From NCBI RefSeq assembly GCF_964026435.1, contig NZ_OZ032147.1, forward strand, positions 1 through 64,000: 64,000 nt of DNA, given 5' to 3'. The translations under genes and the position numbers were made by a program. Source of the DNA: Rickettsia endosymbiont of Gonocerus acuteangulatus. GTDB taxonomy: Bacteria > Pseudomonadota > Alphaproteobacteria > Rickettsiales > Rickettsiaceae. Under the pieces are notes generated by a model that was not told the origin of the DNA, did no database searches, and worked only from the letters and a program-made list of their open reading frames with translations. This document shows positions 27,707 through 37,965 of this stretch, one piece after another (within the stretch, counting starts at the first letter, position 1; each line of letters begins with the position of its first letter).

Positions 27707-27967
27707 ATGGCAACCAAAAAAGCTGGTGGTAGTTCTAGGAACGGAAGAGATTCAGCCGGTCGAAGACTTGGCGTTAAAAAAGCTGATGGGCAATATGTAA
27801 TACCTGGCAATATTATAGTTAGACAACGTGGTACAAAAATCCATCCTGGAGTAAATGTTGGGATTGGTAAGGATCATACTATTTTTGCTTTAACATCAGG
27901 AAGAGTAGAGTTTTTAACTAAGCGTGATCATAAAATAGTAAACGTTACAGAAATCGTTAGTGCATAA
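27707..27967 (+). CDS. rpmA: 50S ribosomal protein L27
   Basis: An 86-residue ribosomal protein with the N-terminus [16 protein letters not shown], the conserved [18 protein letters not shown] and [10 protein letters not shown]. The short N-terminal tail reaches the peptidyl-transferase centre. AAAGGAAT is the ribosome site. Confidence 0.97.
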   Translation: MATKKAGGSSRNGRDSAGRRLGVKKADGQYVIPGNIIVRQRGTKIHPGVNVGIGKDHTIFALTSGRVEFLTKRDHKIVNVTEIVSA

Positions 27968-27980
27968 TTAAGATTTTATA

Positions 27981-28262
27981 GCCTTGCCTGCGTGAGTCGT
28001 TTTTTCTCTTGTCATCCCGTGGCTTATCCACGGGAGGCATTGCTTGCGTAGATCTTTTTTCTTTGTCATCCCGTGATTTATTCACGGTATCCAGTTAAAA
28101 ATGCTATAAATTAGCATTTTTTAAATGAATTACTTCATAATTTTCTCGCAATGACGGAAAAACTAATCCATGCAAGTAAATCTTAAGCGAGAATGACATT
28201 ATAGTTAACTAGACTGCCGTACCTTTAGCTATTCATCTCCTCGCAGTGACGAAAAAACAAAA
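27981..28262. repeat. Cluster of palindromic-repeat fragments (types B and C)
   Basis: Contains ttgtcatcccgtggcttatc, tgtcatcccgtgatttattc, then tctcgcaatgacgg and cctcgcagtgacg. Several partial copies are joined. No gene is visible in this 340-base gap before lysC. Confidence 0.8.
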
Positions 28263-28306
28263 CAATATTAATACCCCACAAAAACAGCAGTAATAGGCTT
28301 CTATAT

Positions 28307-29524
28307 ATGGCCTTAATAATTCAAAAATTTGGTGGCACTTCCGTTGCAACTATTGACAGAATAAAAAAATTCATCCCTATTATAAAAACTGAAATAGCTA
28401 AAAATAATCAAGTAATTATAGTAGTTTCTGCTATGGCAGGGGTCACTAATCAACTTGTTACATTGTGTAATGAAGTATCAAGTCTTAACAAATCATCTCA
28501 ACTTGCAGAATATGATGTAGCACTTTCTAGCGGTGAAATAGTTACGGCTTCATTGCTTGCACTTGCTCTTCAAGAAGAAAATATAAATGCCAGATCATTT
28601 TTGGCGTGGCAATTACCAATTTTGACTGATGATAACCACAGTAAAGCTTTAGTAGAATCAGTTGACACGAAATTATTGAAAGAATGTTTAAAGCTAAATA
28701 TTATTCCTATAATTGCTGGTTTTCAAGGAATCAATAAACATAATAGATTAGTTACATTAGGTAGAGGCAGCTCTGATACTACCGCTGCTTTAATTGCTGC
28801 AGCCATGAAAGCTGATAGATGTGATATCTATACGGATGTAGAGGGAGTATTTGCTGCTGATCCAAGAATTATTCCAAAAGCAAAAAAGATAGACGAGATA
28901 GACTTTTCAGAAATGTTAGAGTTAGCATTAAGTGGAGCAAAAGTATTACATCCAAGGGCAGCAGAAATAGTAATGCGATATCAAATAGATATGCGTATTC
29001 TTTCAACTTTTGCACCTAAAGCAGGTTGCACGTTAATCACTTCAAAAGATAAAATTATGGAAAAAAGGATAATTAGCGGTATTACTTCTAATAAAAATTT
29101 ATTATATATAACTTTAGAAAACTCTTCATTAGACTTTATCCAAGTTGCGAGTATCATTGCACAAAATAATAATCATATTGAGTTAATGCAAGAAATAGAG
29201 CATAACAAAAGATATAGTTTTATTACTAATTTAACAGATAAAAATAGTTTACATATATTACTTACTAATTTGAAAAATAATAATCAAATAAGTAATTTCA
29301 CTTTTGATACTGAAATTGCTACAGTTTCAATTATTGGTCATGGGATTAAAAATGATTTGAAATTGCTTGAAATGATATTATCGGAATTAGCAAAAGATAA
29401 TATAAATGTTCAAATGATACAAATATCAGAAATTAAAATTATTCTATTAATAAATGATAAGCAAGTAGAGAAAACAATCTGTAATCTATATAATCTCCTT
29501 GAAACCTCCAAAATACTTCACTAA
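28307..29524 (+). CDS. lysC: Aspartokinase
   Basis: A 405-residue aspartate kinase, the first step toward diaminopimelate (and lysine or threonine). N-terminal [16 protein letters not shown] is the kinase signature, followed by [31 protein letters not shown] and two C-terminal ACT domains ([14 protein letters not shown] and [12 protein letters not shown]). With dapE in this window it indicates that the organism makes its own peptidoglycan DAP. Complete. Confidence 0.95.
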   Translation: MALIIQKFGGTSVATIDRIKKFIPIIKTEIAKNNQVIIVVSAMAGVTNQLVTLCNEVSSLNKSSQLAEYDVALSSGEIVTASLLALALQEENINARSFLAWQLPILTDDNHSKALVESVDTKLLKECLKLNIIPIIAGFQGINKHNRLVTLGRGSSDTTAALIAAAMKADRCDIYTDVEGVFAADPRIIPKAKKIDEIDFSEMLELALSGAKVLHPRAAEIVMRYQIDMRILSTFAPKAGCTLITSKDKIMEKRIISGITSNKNLLYITLENSSLDFIQVASIIAQNNNHIELMQEIEHNKRYSFITNLTDKNSLHILLTNLKNNNQISNFTFDTEIATVSIIGHGIKNDLKLLEMILSELAKDNINVQMIQISEIKIILLINDKQVEKTICNLYNLLETSKILH

Positions 29525-29658
29525 TAGCTCTATTTTATTGTTTGCATAATAAATTATCTTCTATTTACCATTTATTAGTTATATATTAATAAATAATTTT
29601 TCAAAAAATATAAAAACCTTACCACTTAGAAATGAATATATATCTGTAGGAAAAAACA

Positions 29659-30231
29659 ATGGGTGAAATTTTAAAAAATAATGGAAGTAATAAGCAAAAA
29701 TTTGAAGCAAGTAATAATCCTATTGAAATTATAAAAAAGCCTAAAATTGAAGAAAAATATAGAGAGCATTTAAAAGAATTCATAGACAAAGTAATAGTTG
29801 AAAAAAAATTAAAAGGTAATCAAAAATCAGATAAAGGTTATTACAAGTTAGCTAATATATTAGGATGTCATGAAACTACAATAGATAGATTTATGAGAGA
29901 TGATATAAATATGCCTAGTAGTAAAACAATTGTTGCTCTTGCTGATTACATACAAGTTTCGTTAGATGAAGTTGTTGGCAGAGATCTTGCTAAAGAAATA
30001 GAATTAAAGAAATCAAAAGAAATAAATATTAATAAGAAAGAAGTAGAATCAAATATACCAGCATTTTTAACTCAACTACCAAAAGAAGCTCTGCAATCTG
30101 TCATGGAAGTAAGAGAAAAAGCAGCAGGGTTTGCACATAAATCAGTACAAAAGCCAAATGAGACAAAAAAATCTTTTACAGAAAAAGAGCAAGCTAAACG
30201 ATCTAATAAACAAACCGAAAGATCACGTTAA
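29659..30231 (+). CDS. Helix-turn-helix protein (XRE-like)
   Basis: A 190-residue protein with a helix-turn-helix in the middle (residues about 50-105): GYYKLANILGCHETTIDRFM then PSSKTIVALADYIQVSLDEV, the XRE/Cro pattern. The flanks are Lys/Asn/Glu-rich and probably disordered; the C-terminus ends with many Lys, Gln and Arg. A TAGGAAA ribosome site precedes the ATG. It is 9 bases before the metallo-beta-lactamase-fold gene, so they may form one transcript. Target unknown. Confidence 0.75.
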   Translation: MGEILKNNGSNKQKFEASNNPIEIIKKPKIEEKYREHLKEFIDKVIVEKKLKGNQKSDKGYYKLANILGCHETTIDRFMRDDINMPSSKTIVALADYIQVSLDEVVGRDLAKEIELKKSKEININKKEVESNIPAFLTQLPKEALQSVMEVREKAAGFAHKSVQKPNETKKSFTEKEQAKRSNKQTERSR

Positions 30232-30240
30232 AATAAAAAT

Positions 30241-31170
30241 ATGTTTTATAACCTTGATCCTAATATTAAGCCCAAAAATTTGCTTGATATCTTAAAGTGG
30301 AAAATGACTTCAAAAAAGTCAGAATGGTTACCATTATCGGAATCTATTATAACCGATATTCCTCCAATAACTCATGATGAGAATATAAGGGTAAGCTATG
30401 TAGGTCACGTTACTTTCTTAATTCAAGTGCAAGGTCTAAATATTTTAACTGATCCGGTTTGGTTGGAGCGAGCAAGCCCTTTTACTTTTGTAGGACCGAA
30501 AAGAGTAGTCAAAACTTACGCTATGTTTGATATAATGCCCATGAATTAAGGGATATTATGAATGCTTCACTATAAAACATTGCTGTGTAATAAGAGTTTT
30601 TAGCATATTTGCTATAACATAGCGTAAGTTTTGTAGTAAAACCCGGTATTGATTTTGCCGATTTGCCTAAAATAGATTTTATATTAATAAGCCATAATCA
30701 TTATGATCATCTAGATATTAAAACGATTAACGATTTATGGCTGCGGGATAAGCCTAAAATTATTACTCCTCTTAAGAATGATATAATAATAAAAAAACAT
30801 ATTAAAGATGCTGAAATTTTTACTTTAGGGTGGGGTGAATCTTACAAAGATCAAAATATAGAATATTGCTTAGAGTCAGCACAACATTGGTCCGCTAGAG
30901 GAATATTTGATAAGAACAAAGCATTATGGGGAACTTTTATTATTAAAACCAAGATGGGTGATATTTGTTTTATAGGTGACTCAGGTTATATTTTTAAAGA
31001 GATCGGCAAAAAATATAATATTTTACTTAGCCTTATTCCAATAGGAGCTTATGAACCAAGATGGTTCATGCAACCGGTACATATGAACCCTGAGGAAGCA
31101 GTATTTGCTCACCTAGATTTACGATCTAAATTTTCTATAGCCAGTCATTTCGATGTCTTTCAATCTCTTT
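30241..31170 (+). pseudogene. NAPE-PLD-like metallo-beta-lactamase-fold hydrolase, interrupted twice
   Basis: The N-terminal part (30241-30509) ends with SPFTFVGPKRVV. A MITE follows (30510-30633). The frame resumes with VKPGIDFADLPKIDF and the metal motif SHNHYDHLD, then FIGDSGYIF and the second-sphere block SAQHWSARG, typical of the NAPE-PLD/UlaG-like group. An IS200 element cuts the gene after SHFDVFQSL (about 31170), removing the C-terminus. Removing the MITE and one TAGT restores the frame exactly. The family hydrolyses phosphodiester lipids or acts on sugar lactones in relatives; here it is inactive. Confidence 0.85.
30510..30633. mobile_element. MITE (copy 2)
   Basis: About 124 bp with caaaacttacgctatg ends, flanked by TAGT (30506-30509 and 30634-30637). 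It is inserted in reverse orientation to copy 1, inside the hydrolase gene. Confidence 0.92.
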
Positions 31171-31689
31171 TGGGTATATTCCCCGCCGCTTGCGGCGTAA
31201 TATGGCGGAATGAGCAAATATATACATAAAAGTCATAATGTTACGGTACTGCTGTATCACATGGTATTTCCAGCAAAATATCGCCGAGCAGTGTTTGACG
31301 TATCAGTTGATCAAGTATTACGAGAAATATGTTTAGAGATAGAAAAGAGATATCAAATAAAATTTTTAGAAATAGGGGTTGATGAAGATCATGTCCATTT
31401 TTTGGTACAATCTGTACCAACCTATAGCGTAACAAAAATAGTAACAACAATTAAAAGTGTTACAGCTCGTCAAATATTTAGACAGTGTCCACAGGTAAAG
31501 AAACAATTATGGGGTGGAGAATTTTGGACTGATGGATATTTTACGAGTACGGTAGGTAAGCATGGAAATGAGAATATGATAGGAAAATACGTAAAAAACC
31601 AAGGCAAGGAATATCAGAAACTGTATGAGGATCATCAGCTAGCTTTCTTCTAAAATACCCCGCTGCTTGCGGCGGGGATTACTTTTATT
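31163..31689 (+). mobile_element. IS200/IS605-family element (copy 2)
   Basis: Nearly identical to copy 1 (constant offset of 7603 bases), with the same subterminal hairpins. The upstream base context aatctctttt is also shared by both, so it may be the recognised target. Confidence 0.88.
31210..31653 (+). CDS. tnpA: IS200/IS605-family Y1 transposase TnpA (copy 2)
   Basis: Intact, 147 residues, HUH motif HVH at 61-63 and Tyr127. It differs from copy 1 by KLYEDH against KLHEDH at residue 139. The near identity of the copies points to recent movement. Confidence 0.95.
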   Translation: MSKYIHKSHNVTVLLYHMVFPAKYRRAVFDVSVDQVLREICLEIEKRYQIKFLEIGVDEDHVHFLVQSVPTYSVTKIVTTIKSVTARQIFRQCPQVKKQLWGGEFWTDGYFTSTVGKHGNENMIGKYVKNQGKEYQKLYEDHQLAFF

Positions 31690-31739
31690 ATTTGATGAAA
31701 ATAATAAGTTACTTTAAAATGATGAAATTGAAAAATTTA

Positions 31740-32646
31740 TTATTTTAGTTTCTCTATCTCTTCCTTAGTTAATTTTGTTATTCTTATGATAGTTTCTAAG
31801 GGTAATTTTTCTTTTATCATTTCCTTTGCCATAATGATTTTTTCTTCAGCTTTGCCTCGTGCTTCAGCATCCATAATTTTCTGTTCTTCTACAGCTAAAT
31901 TATCCATTTCGGTTTTTACCATTTTTTCATAGGTGTTGAGATCTTCTTCCGACCAACTAGCTTGATCTAAAGCATAAAAAGCTTTTTTAATGATAAGATC
32001 ATGACCTATTAAATTGTCAGTATCTTAATGATTTATGCTATACCTTAATGACTTATGCTATACTTTCATGTGCATGTTTAAAAAAATATGCCCATTTTTC
32101 TTGAAGATTCTCTAATTGGTTTAGTTCTTTATTAAATTTCTCTAATTCTAAAAAAATAAAATAAAAATCCTGTAAATCATTCTCATAGGTTTTAGTATCA
32201 AGTAGCCTATGGTTTGATCTCCAGTCCTTTTTATTTGGGAATAGGACAAAATCAGCAATAGCAAGGAATATAACGCCTTTTAGCTTTGCATATACTGCCA
32301 TTTTTTTATGATTTTCATCTTCTTTAATTATTTGCCTTGAATAGGCTTTTGCAGCATAAAGTTGGGCTCTTTTTTCAAATCCTGGATGTTTGCTTATTTG
32401 CATCTCTACAATAAATTATGTGCCGTTTTCATCTTTGCACAACACATCAACGATAGATTGTCTATAAATTGCAATATCAGGGTCTTGATTAGTTTTTAAA
32501 AAAGTAACTTCTTTAATTTGTTCTTCCCCTGTATAACCTAAAATATCATTTAAAAAATGGATAAGTATGTCCTTATTCTTTTCTCTTCCAAATATTTGTA
32601 TGAATGCAAAATTATTCTTGGGGTCAAGGAAGTGTGTAATTAACAT
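31740..32646 (-). pseudogene. Rpn/PD-(D/E)XK-transposase-like gene, broken
   Basis: Three collinear parts of a nuclease-family gene. 32416-32646 begins MLITHFLDPKNNFAFIQIFG and holds the nuclease Asp in SIVDVLCKDENGT. An in-frame TAA follows directly, then the frame continues with FIVEMQISKHPGFEKRAQLY (nuclease Glu and Gln) to 32053. A remnant of IS630 ends occupies about 32009-32053. The C-terminal part (31740 to about 32008) ends [10 protein letters not shown]. Such genes are known as putative transposases or Rpn-family recombination nucleases. An intact relative is at 51862-52701. Confidence 0.85.
32009..32053. mobile_element. IS630 (type 1) end-to-end remnant
   Basis: The right end of the IS630 element (attgtcagtatcttaatgat onward) is followed at once by a shortened inverse of its left end (taccttaatgacttatgcta). 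The body is gone. Confidence 0.7.
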
Positions 32647-32681
32647 AAACGTAATCTGTTCTGAAATAATAATTATTATAA

Positions 32682-33791
32682 CAAAACTTACGCTATGTTT
32701 GGTTCTAAATATCGTAAAGATGGAGAACGCAGCTGTTGTTGCATATAGTCATCTAAAAGCCCTAACTTTATTTGGTAAACCGTTTTACCGATTGTATTTG
32801 CAGTCCTTTTGAGAAATGCCCAAACTAAAAATGCCCAACTAATATGATTACGTTGAATACGCTGTTTCCTGCATTGACAACGTTCTATCCCAGTAAGTTG
32901 CTTAATTTCTCTGTGCATGCTCTCAATTACCCATCGAAAGCCACACTCATCTTGTGCAGCTTTAGAAGGTTTTTGAGTTTTGTTATTGGTAACAACATAC
33001 TCAACTCTGTTGGTAGAAACAGTAAATTTAAACAAATTAACATGCTTATTTTTAGCAAAGCCTTTTATATGAATCTCTACTCCATGCCTGATCTCTTCAT
33101 CTGAAAATGTCAACTCTTTTACAGCTTTATAAGGTTTAGAATCGTGTGTTTTACTAACGTTTCTATTGGCTTTAATAGGGGCATAATAATATTTCCCCAG
33201 AGAGTCAACATGTTGCATAATTTTGTGTGTAGAATACCATGTGTCAAAAAGTACTGTTTGAAAAGGAATCTTCTTGCTATAAACAGCATTATTTAACATG
33301 TTTAATAGGTGTTCTAGTTTTGTTGCTCCATCATGATCAGGTGCAAAAATTCGATAATCTATTACCCAAAACTTATTAATATCAGGGTTATAATATACCA
33401 GACTCACTACTCCTATACCTTTAGTAACTCTACCTGTAGCTCCACTGTACTGCGATCTTGCAATTTCTATTTGCTTCGTATTCCTTTTATTTAAAACCGT
33501 ATCATCAAATATTGTATATCCATTAGATGAAAAAATAACATCATTCTTGATGTGTTCCCATAACAAAGAAGGTGTATATTTTTCATTCCTTAAAAATCTA
33601 TTAATAACATCATGACTACATTTCTTTGCATGTTCAGCGTAGTAGGTTAAACTATAATTCTTTTGGCTAACTATTAAAAATTGACAATAATCTGTCCTAT
33701 TAATTGGTATTGCTTGCAACTTTATCCTCTTTGACATGTTTAATTATTTTTACAATAATTTATCACTTTTTTACTCATAGCGTAAGTTTTG
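32682..33791 (-). mobile_element. IS701-like element (copy C), complete
   Basis: Ends caaaacttacgctatg at 32682 and agcgtaagttttg at 33779-33791. Flanks on both sides read ATAA, but the left is the Rpn region and the right is an IS5 fragment, so this is probably not a true duplication. Confidence 0.9.
32688..33737 (-). CDS. IS701-like DDE transposase, intact
   Basis: A 349-residue transposase with the Asp pair in IFDDTVLNK (residues 78-79), Asp165 in VLFDTWYS and Glu272 in FRWVIESMHREIKQLTG, the IS4/IS701 superfamily layout with the YREK-like spacing after the Glu. It is unbroken because its T-run has six bases at the point where copies A and B have seven. It is the likely source of transposase for the MITE, which shares its terminal repeats. 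Family assignment is by motif and by the 4-bp target duplication seen for copy B. Confidence 0.92.
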   Translation of the reverse strand: MSKRIKLQAIPINRTDYCQFLIVSQKNYSLTYYAEHAKKCSHDVINRFLRNEKYTPSLLWEHIKNDVIFSSNGYTIFDDTVLNKRNTKQIEIARSQYSGATGRVTKGIGVVSLVYYNPDINKFWVIDYRIFAPDHDGATKLEHLLNMLNNAVYSKKIPFQTVLFDTWYSTHKIMQHVDSLGKYYYAPIKANRNVSKTHDSKPYKAVKELTFSDEEIRHGVEIHIKGFAKNKHVNLFKFTVSTNRVEYVVTNNKTQKPSKAAQDECGFRWVIESMHREIKQLTGIERCQCRKQRIQRNHISWAFLVWAFLKRTANTIGKTVYQIKLGLLDDYMQQQLRSPSLRYLEPNIA

Positions 33792-34018
33792 ATAAAATAA
33801 CCAATTGGTCACAATATAACGATAGTTTAAGAAAAAGAGGGATGGTCAGCCTGTATTTCCCTGAAGGTGATTTAGAGTCTTTGTTCATTAATACACAACC
33901 TTACGTAGAGGGAGAATCTGGGAGGACAACGACATACCAAGTACCATATATACAACTAATTTATACATTATATCGTTTATTTGATTTCGGGCAGCGTCAA
34001 ATAACAGGTTACTTTGAG
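33792..34018 (+). mobile_element. IS5-family fragment (copy 3)
   Basis: Codons for ITNWSQYNDSLRKRGMVS to RQITGYFE of the IS5 transposase, cut left by IS701-like copy C and right by an IS30 end. Confidence 0.85.
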
Positions 34019-34673
34019 TGAAAATTCAAGGACTAAGTAGAACAAAACCTATAAATTTTCTGCCCAAATTTCATTGGGGGTTTTATAACCAAAAATCTTT
34101 CTTGGCATGTTATTTAAAATCTCAGCAATATTGTCAAGACCTCTTTGTGTAACGGTTGTAATATCTGTATTTTTAGGTAAAATTCTATGAATCATAGAAT
34201 TCATTTTCTCCACTAGTGCTTTTTGTCTAGGGCGGTATGGATCACAAAAGAAAGTTTGAAACCCAGATAGTCTATAAGCAAGATGCCCTACAAACTCTTT
34301 GCCATTATCCATAGTAATAGTCTTTCTAACACTACTTGGCAGCGTTTTGATCTTTTTTAAAAACCCAGTGGTAACTGTTTTAGCTCTTTTGGAGTTATTC
34401 AGCACTAAAATAATCTTTTGACTCTTTTTATCCACCAGCACACCGATATTCATACTTTGATTACCTTTATGAAATGTAAGATCTGCCTCAAAATGCCCTA
34501 CTTCTAGCTTTTGCATTGCTATTGCATCACGCTGATGTATTGAGATCCTTTGTGGTATAATGATCCTTTGATGCCTTGTCCCCCTTTCTTGCCTTTTATA
34601 TCTTTTAGACGGTAAATAGCTATATAACTTTAATTTAGCTGCTACTGCAGAAGTGTAGACGAATCTATATATA
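34019..34673 (-). mobile_element. IS30-family element (copy 4), 5'-truncated
   Basis: The 3' end of the element and the C-terminal part of its transposase (34049-34516 and the in-frame codons up to 34673). It carries the second IS30 sequence variant (AMQKLEVGHFEADLTF), also seen at 38827-39600. An IS701-like end cuts it at 34674. Confidence 0.85.
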
Positions 34674-35908
34674 CAAAACTTACACTATGTTTGGTTCTAA
34701 ATATCGTAAAGATGGAGAACGCAGCTGTTGTTGCATATAGTCATCTAAAAGCCCTAACTTTATTTGGTAAACCGTTTTACCGATTGTATTTGCAGTCCTT
34801 TTAATGCCCAAACTAAAAATGCACAACTAATATGATTACGTTGAATACGCTGTTTCCTGCATTGACAACGTTCTATCCCAGTAAGTTGCTTAATTTCTCT
34901 GTGCATGCTCTCAATTACCCATCGAAAGCCACACTCATCTTGTGCAGCTTTAGAAGATTTTTGAGTTTTGTTACAAAACTTACGCTATGTTTGATATAAT
35001 GCCCATGAATTAAGGGATATTATGAAGTGCTTCACTATAAAACATTGCTGTGTAATAAGAGTTTTTAGCATATTTGCTATAACATAGCGTAAGTTTTGGT
35101 TATTGGTAACAACATACTCAACTCTGTTGGTAGGAACAGTAAATTTAAACAAATTAACATGCTTATTTTTAGCAAAGCCTTTTATATGAATCTCTACTCC
35201 ATGCCTGATCTCTTCATCTGAAAATGTCAACTCTTTTACAGCTTTATAAGGTTTAGAATCGTGCGTTTTACTAACGTTTCTATTGGCTTTAATAGGGGCA
35301 TAATAATATTTCCCCAGAGAGTCAACATGTTGCATAATTTTGTGTGTAGAATACCATGTGTCAAAAAGTACTGTTTGAAAAGGAATCTTCTTGCTATAAA
35401 CAGCATTATTTAACATGTTTAATAGGTGTTCTAGTTTTGTTGCTCCATCATGATCAGGTGCAAAAATTCGATAATCTATTACCCAAAACTTATTAATATC
35501 AGGGTTATAATATACCAGACTCACTACTCCTATACCTTTAGTAACTCTACCTGTAGCTCCACTGTACTGCGATCTTGCAATTTCTATTTGCTTCGTATTC
35601 CTTTTATTTAAAACCGTATCATCAAATATTGTATATCCATTAGATGAAAAAATAACATCATTCTTGATGTGTTCCCATAACAAAGAAGGTGTATATTTTT
35701 CATTCCTTAAAAATCTATTAATAACATCATGACTACATTTCTTTGCATGTTCAGCGTAGTAGGTTAAACTATAATTCTTTTGGCTAACTATTAAAAATTG
35801 ACAATAATCTGTCCTATTAATTGGTATTGCTTGCAACTTTATCCTCTTTGACATGTTTAATTATTTTTACAATAATTTATCACTTTTTTACTCATAGCGT
35901 AAGTTTTG
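34674..35908 (-). mobile_element. IS701-like element (copy D), disrupted by a MITE
   Basis: Transposase codons start at 35854. The gene is broken by a MITE at 34974-35098, and a four-base deletion lies near 34803 in the C-terminal part. The left terminal repeat has a substitution (cttacactatg). It shares the variant KRNTKQIE and the six-base T-run with copy C. Confidence 0.88.
34974..35098. mobile_element. MITE (copy 3) inside the related IS701-like element
   Basis: 125 bp flanked by GTTA (34970-34973 and 35099-35102). It lies within the transposase gene whose ends it shares. Confidence 0.92.
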
Positions 35909-35952
35909 TATTAATTCTTTTTTGGTTGTTAACTCTTGGTTTTAAGACTTCA

Positions 35953-36376
35953 TTAACCTAGTAATTCACTGCTATATTCTTCTAGCTCACCTACCCTACT
36001 TGCAACTCTTTCCATGAACTCATTAATTACCAAGTCCTTCTGAATGCTCATTTGCTTTAAATTCTTTCTTAAAAATGACTCCCCCGCATAACTTGAGAAA
36101 AAACCTGATATGGATAACTCCTTCATACGCTCATGCATGTTTTTGGGACTTTGGTTTGTGTCTTGGTTTCGGTTTTGCAATACTTTTCTAGTTGCTGCAA
36201 AATCGTATCCTTGTTCCTTAAACATTTTAAACTCCTCTGTAATGCTGTAAGTACTGCAAGCTTCTGCGTGCTCTCTTGCAGCATGGCTCTTGGTCTCAAG
36301 GTTCTGATTCTCTGCAGCATCACTTGGCTTAGCCGCTATCTCATCTGCAAATCTTGCATATATTAGTTTTCTAGGC
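35953..36376 (-). CDS. Unrecognised protein, C-terminal part
   Basis: A frame of about 140 codons with residues such as SITEEFKMFKEQGYDFAA, ERMKELSISGFFSSYAGESF and ELEEYSSELLG. The apparent N-terminus (PRKLIYARFADEIAAKP) has no ribosome site and starts in the end of the IS6 element, so it is probably the tail of a longer gene cut by the IS. It is richer in charged helical residues than its IS neighbours. I do not recognise the family. Confidence 0.5.
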
Positions 36377-37208
36377 ACTGTTGCAAATAGGTATTGTGGG
36401 TGTATTTTGTGAAGGGAGTGAAATATGTTATGTATTAAAAGGCTAATAGATTTTCAGTAATAATTCTGATTTCGCCGTGAATACCTTGACCATATTTCCA
36501 TAATTCAAATCTTCCTTTTTTAAACATTCGCATTATCTCAAATCCTTTAATAGTTGCATAAGCTGTTTTCATTGATTTAAAACCAAGAGTAGGTTTAATC
36601 AGTCGTTTCAGCTTACCATGATCAGATTCTATTATATTATTCAGATACTTAATCTGCCGATGTTCTAACTCTTGTGAGCATTTGCCTTCTGATTTGAGTA
36701 GAGTAATTGCTTTACTATAAGCTGGGTTCTTATCAGTATTAATTGTTTCCGGATGTGAATATTCTGGGATTGATTTCAAGGCTTTACCTAGGAAACGCTT
36801 AGCAGCGTTAGCATTACGAGTAGATGATAGGTAAAAATCAATTGTATCCCCATATTTGTCTACAGCTCTATACAAATATGCCCATTTACCTTTTACTTTA
36901 ATGTATGTCTCATCTACTCTCCAACTAAACCCTGACTTAGGCTTCCAGCACCATTTTAATTTATCTAATATCTTTGGGGCATAATACTGAACCCAACGGT
37001 AAATTGTAGAGTGATCTACCTCTACACCTCTTTCCTCTAACATCTCTTCTAAATCTCGATAGCTAATACCGTACTTACAGTACCACCTTACTGCCCATAT
37101 TATTATATCGTATTTAAAATGACGTCTCTTAAAAAAATTCATAAAGCTTATCTATAACAATTTATTCCCTATTCTTATATACTAATATTTCCTATTTGCA
37201 ACAGGGCC
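36374..37208 (-). mobile_element. IS6-family element
   Basis: Terminal repeats ggcactgttgcaaatagg and cctatttgcaacagggcc with one mismatch. The flanking 8-mers differ, so it marks a replicon fusion or recombination point rather than a fresh insertion. Confidence 0.9.
36435..37142 (-). CDS. IS6-family transposase (IS26/IS240 type)
   Basis: A 235-residue DDE transposase. It begins with RHFKYDIIIWAVRWYCKYG, then YRDLEEMLEERGVEVDHSTI, and has the triad in WRVDETYIKVKGKW, INTDKNPAYSKA and NIIESDHGKLKR. Intact and the sole copy of its family in the window. Confidence 0.95.
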   Translation of the reverse strand: MNFFKRRHFKYDIIIWAVRWYCKYGISYRDLEEMLEERGVEVDHSTIYRWVQYYAPKILDKLKWCWKPKSGFSWRVDETYIKVKGKWAYLYRAVDKYGDTIDFYLSSTRNANAAKRFLGKALKSIPEYSHPETINTDKNPAYSKAITLLKSEGKCSQELEHRQIKYLNNIIESDHGKLKRLIKPTLGFKSMKTAYATIKGFEIMRMFKKGRFELWKYGQGIHGEIRIITENLLAF

Positions 37209-37299
37209 TTATTTACTTATATGCAAAAGGTTACATTTTTATAACAAATTCATACTTGGCATTTCATTAACCTCTTTTATCGAGGAGGTGGAGTCGTGT

Positions 37300-37515
37300 A
37301 TGTCAAGACTTACTAGCATTTTTGCTTATAGACGTGCCATTGATGATCAAGATATACAAAATAATCAGACACCATCACCGAGTATAAGTCAGGAACTAGA
37401 GCATCAAAATTGGGGTCCCCCAGTAGGTATATTTTTGTCAATTATTTCCATTGGGTTGTTTATATTTTATAAGTCTAAGTCATATTCCAAAATTAATAAT
37501 GTGAAAATACTATAA
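37300..37515 (+). CDS. Small membrane protein, possibly truncated by IS30
   Basis: The ATG at 37300 follows gaggaggtggag, a strong ribosome site. The sequence has a polar N-terminus, then GPPVGIFLSIISIGLFIFYK, one membrane segment, and a basic end. The stop lies in the IS30 left end (after 37502), so the last codons (VKIL) are IS-derived and the gene may have been longer. No family recognised. Confidence 0.45.
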   Translation: MSRLTSIFAYRRAIDDQDIQNNQTPSPSISQELEHQNWGPPVGIFLSIISIGLFIFYKSKSYSKINNVKIL

Positions 37516-37697
37516 GTAAGTAGAACAGAACCTATTTAAAATAATAAGATTTTAAATAGGTAATGATGAACAGAAAATATAGACACTTATCTCGAGAAGA
37601 GAGATATGAGATAAAAAGAATGTATGACCTAGGAGTCAGTATTAATAAGATAGCACAACATCTTACGAGGTCTAAAAGCACTATTAGTATGGAGCTA

Positions 37698-37822
37698 CAA
37701 AACTTACGCTATGTTATAGCAAATATGCTAAAAACTCTTATTACACAGCAATGTTTTATAGTGAAGCACTTCATAATATCCCTTAATTCATGGGCATTAT
37801 ATCAAACATAGCGTAAGTTTTG
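37698..37822. mobile_element. MITE (copy 4)
   Basis: 125 bp flanked by GCTA (37694-37697 and 37823-37826), nearly identical to copies 1-3. Confidence 0.92.
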
Positions 37823-37839
37823 GCTAAAAAGAAATAAGG

Positions 37840-37965
37840 CAAAACTTACGCTATGTTTGATATAATTCCTATAAATTAAAGGATATTATAAAGTGATGCA
37901 CTGTAAAAACATAGCTTTGTAGTAAGGGTTTTTAGCATATTTGCTATAACATAGCGTAAGTTTTG
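37840..37965. mobile_element. MITE (copy 5), diverged
   Basis: 126 bp, opposite orientation to copy 4, flanked by AAGG (37836-37839 and 37966-37969). The middle is clearly diverged (atataattcctataaatt, agtgatgcactgtaaaaac), while the ends are conserved, so it is an older or different subfamily. Confidence 0.9.

Noticed and set aside
32678-33795. ATAA on both sides of IS701-like copy C as a target duplication
   Set aside because: One flank is the Rpn region and the other is internal IS5 sequence, so the match is probably chance in AT-rich DNA.
36123-36323. Overlapping frames in the unrecognised 141-codon gene
   Set aside because: Shorter than the main frame and without a ribosome site.
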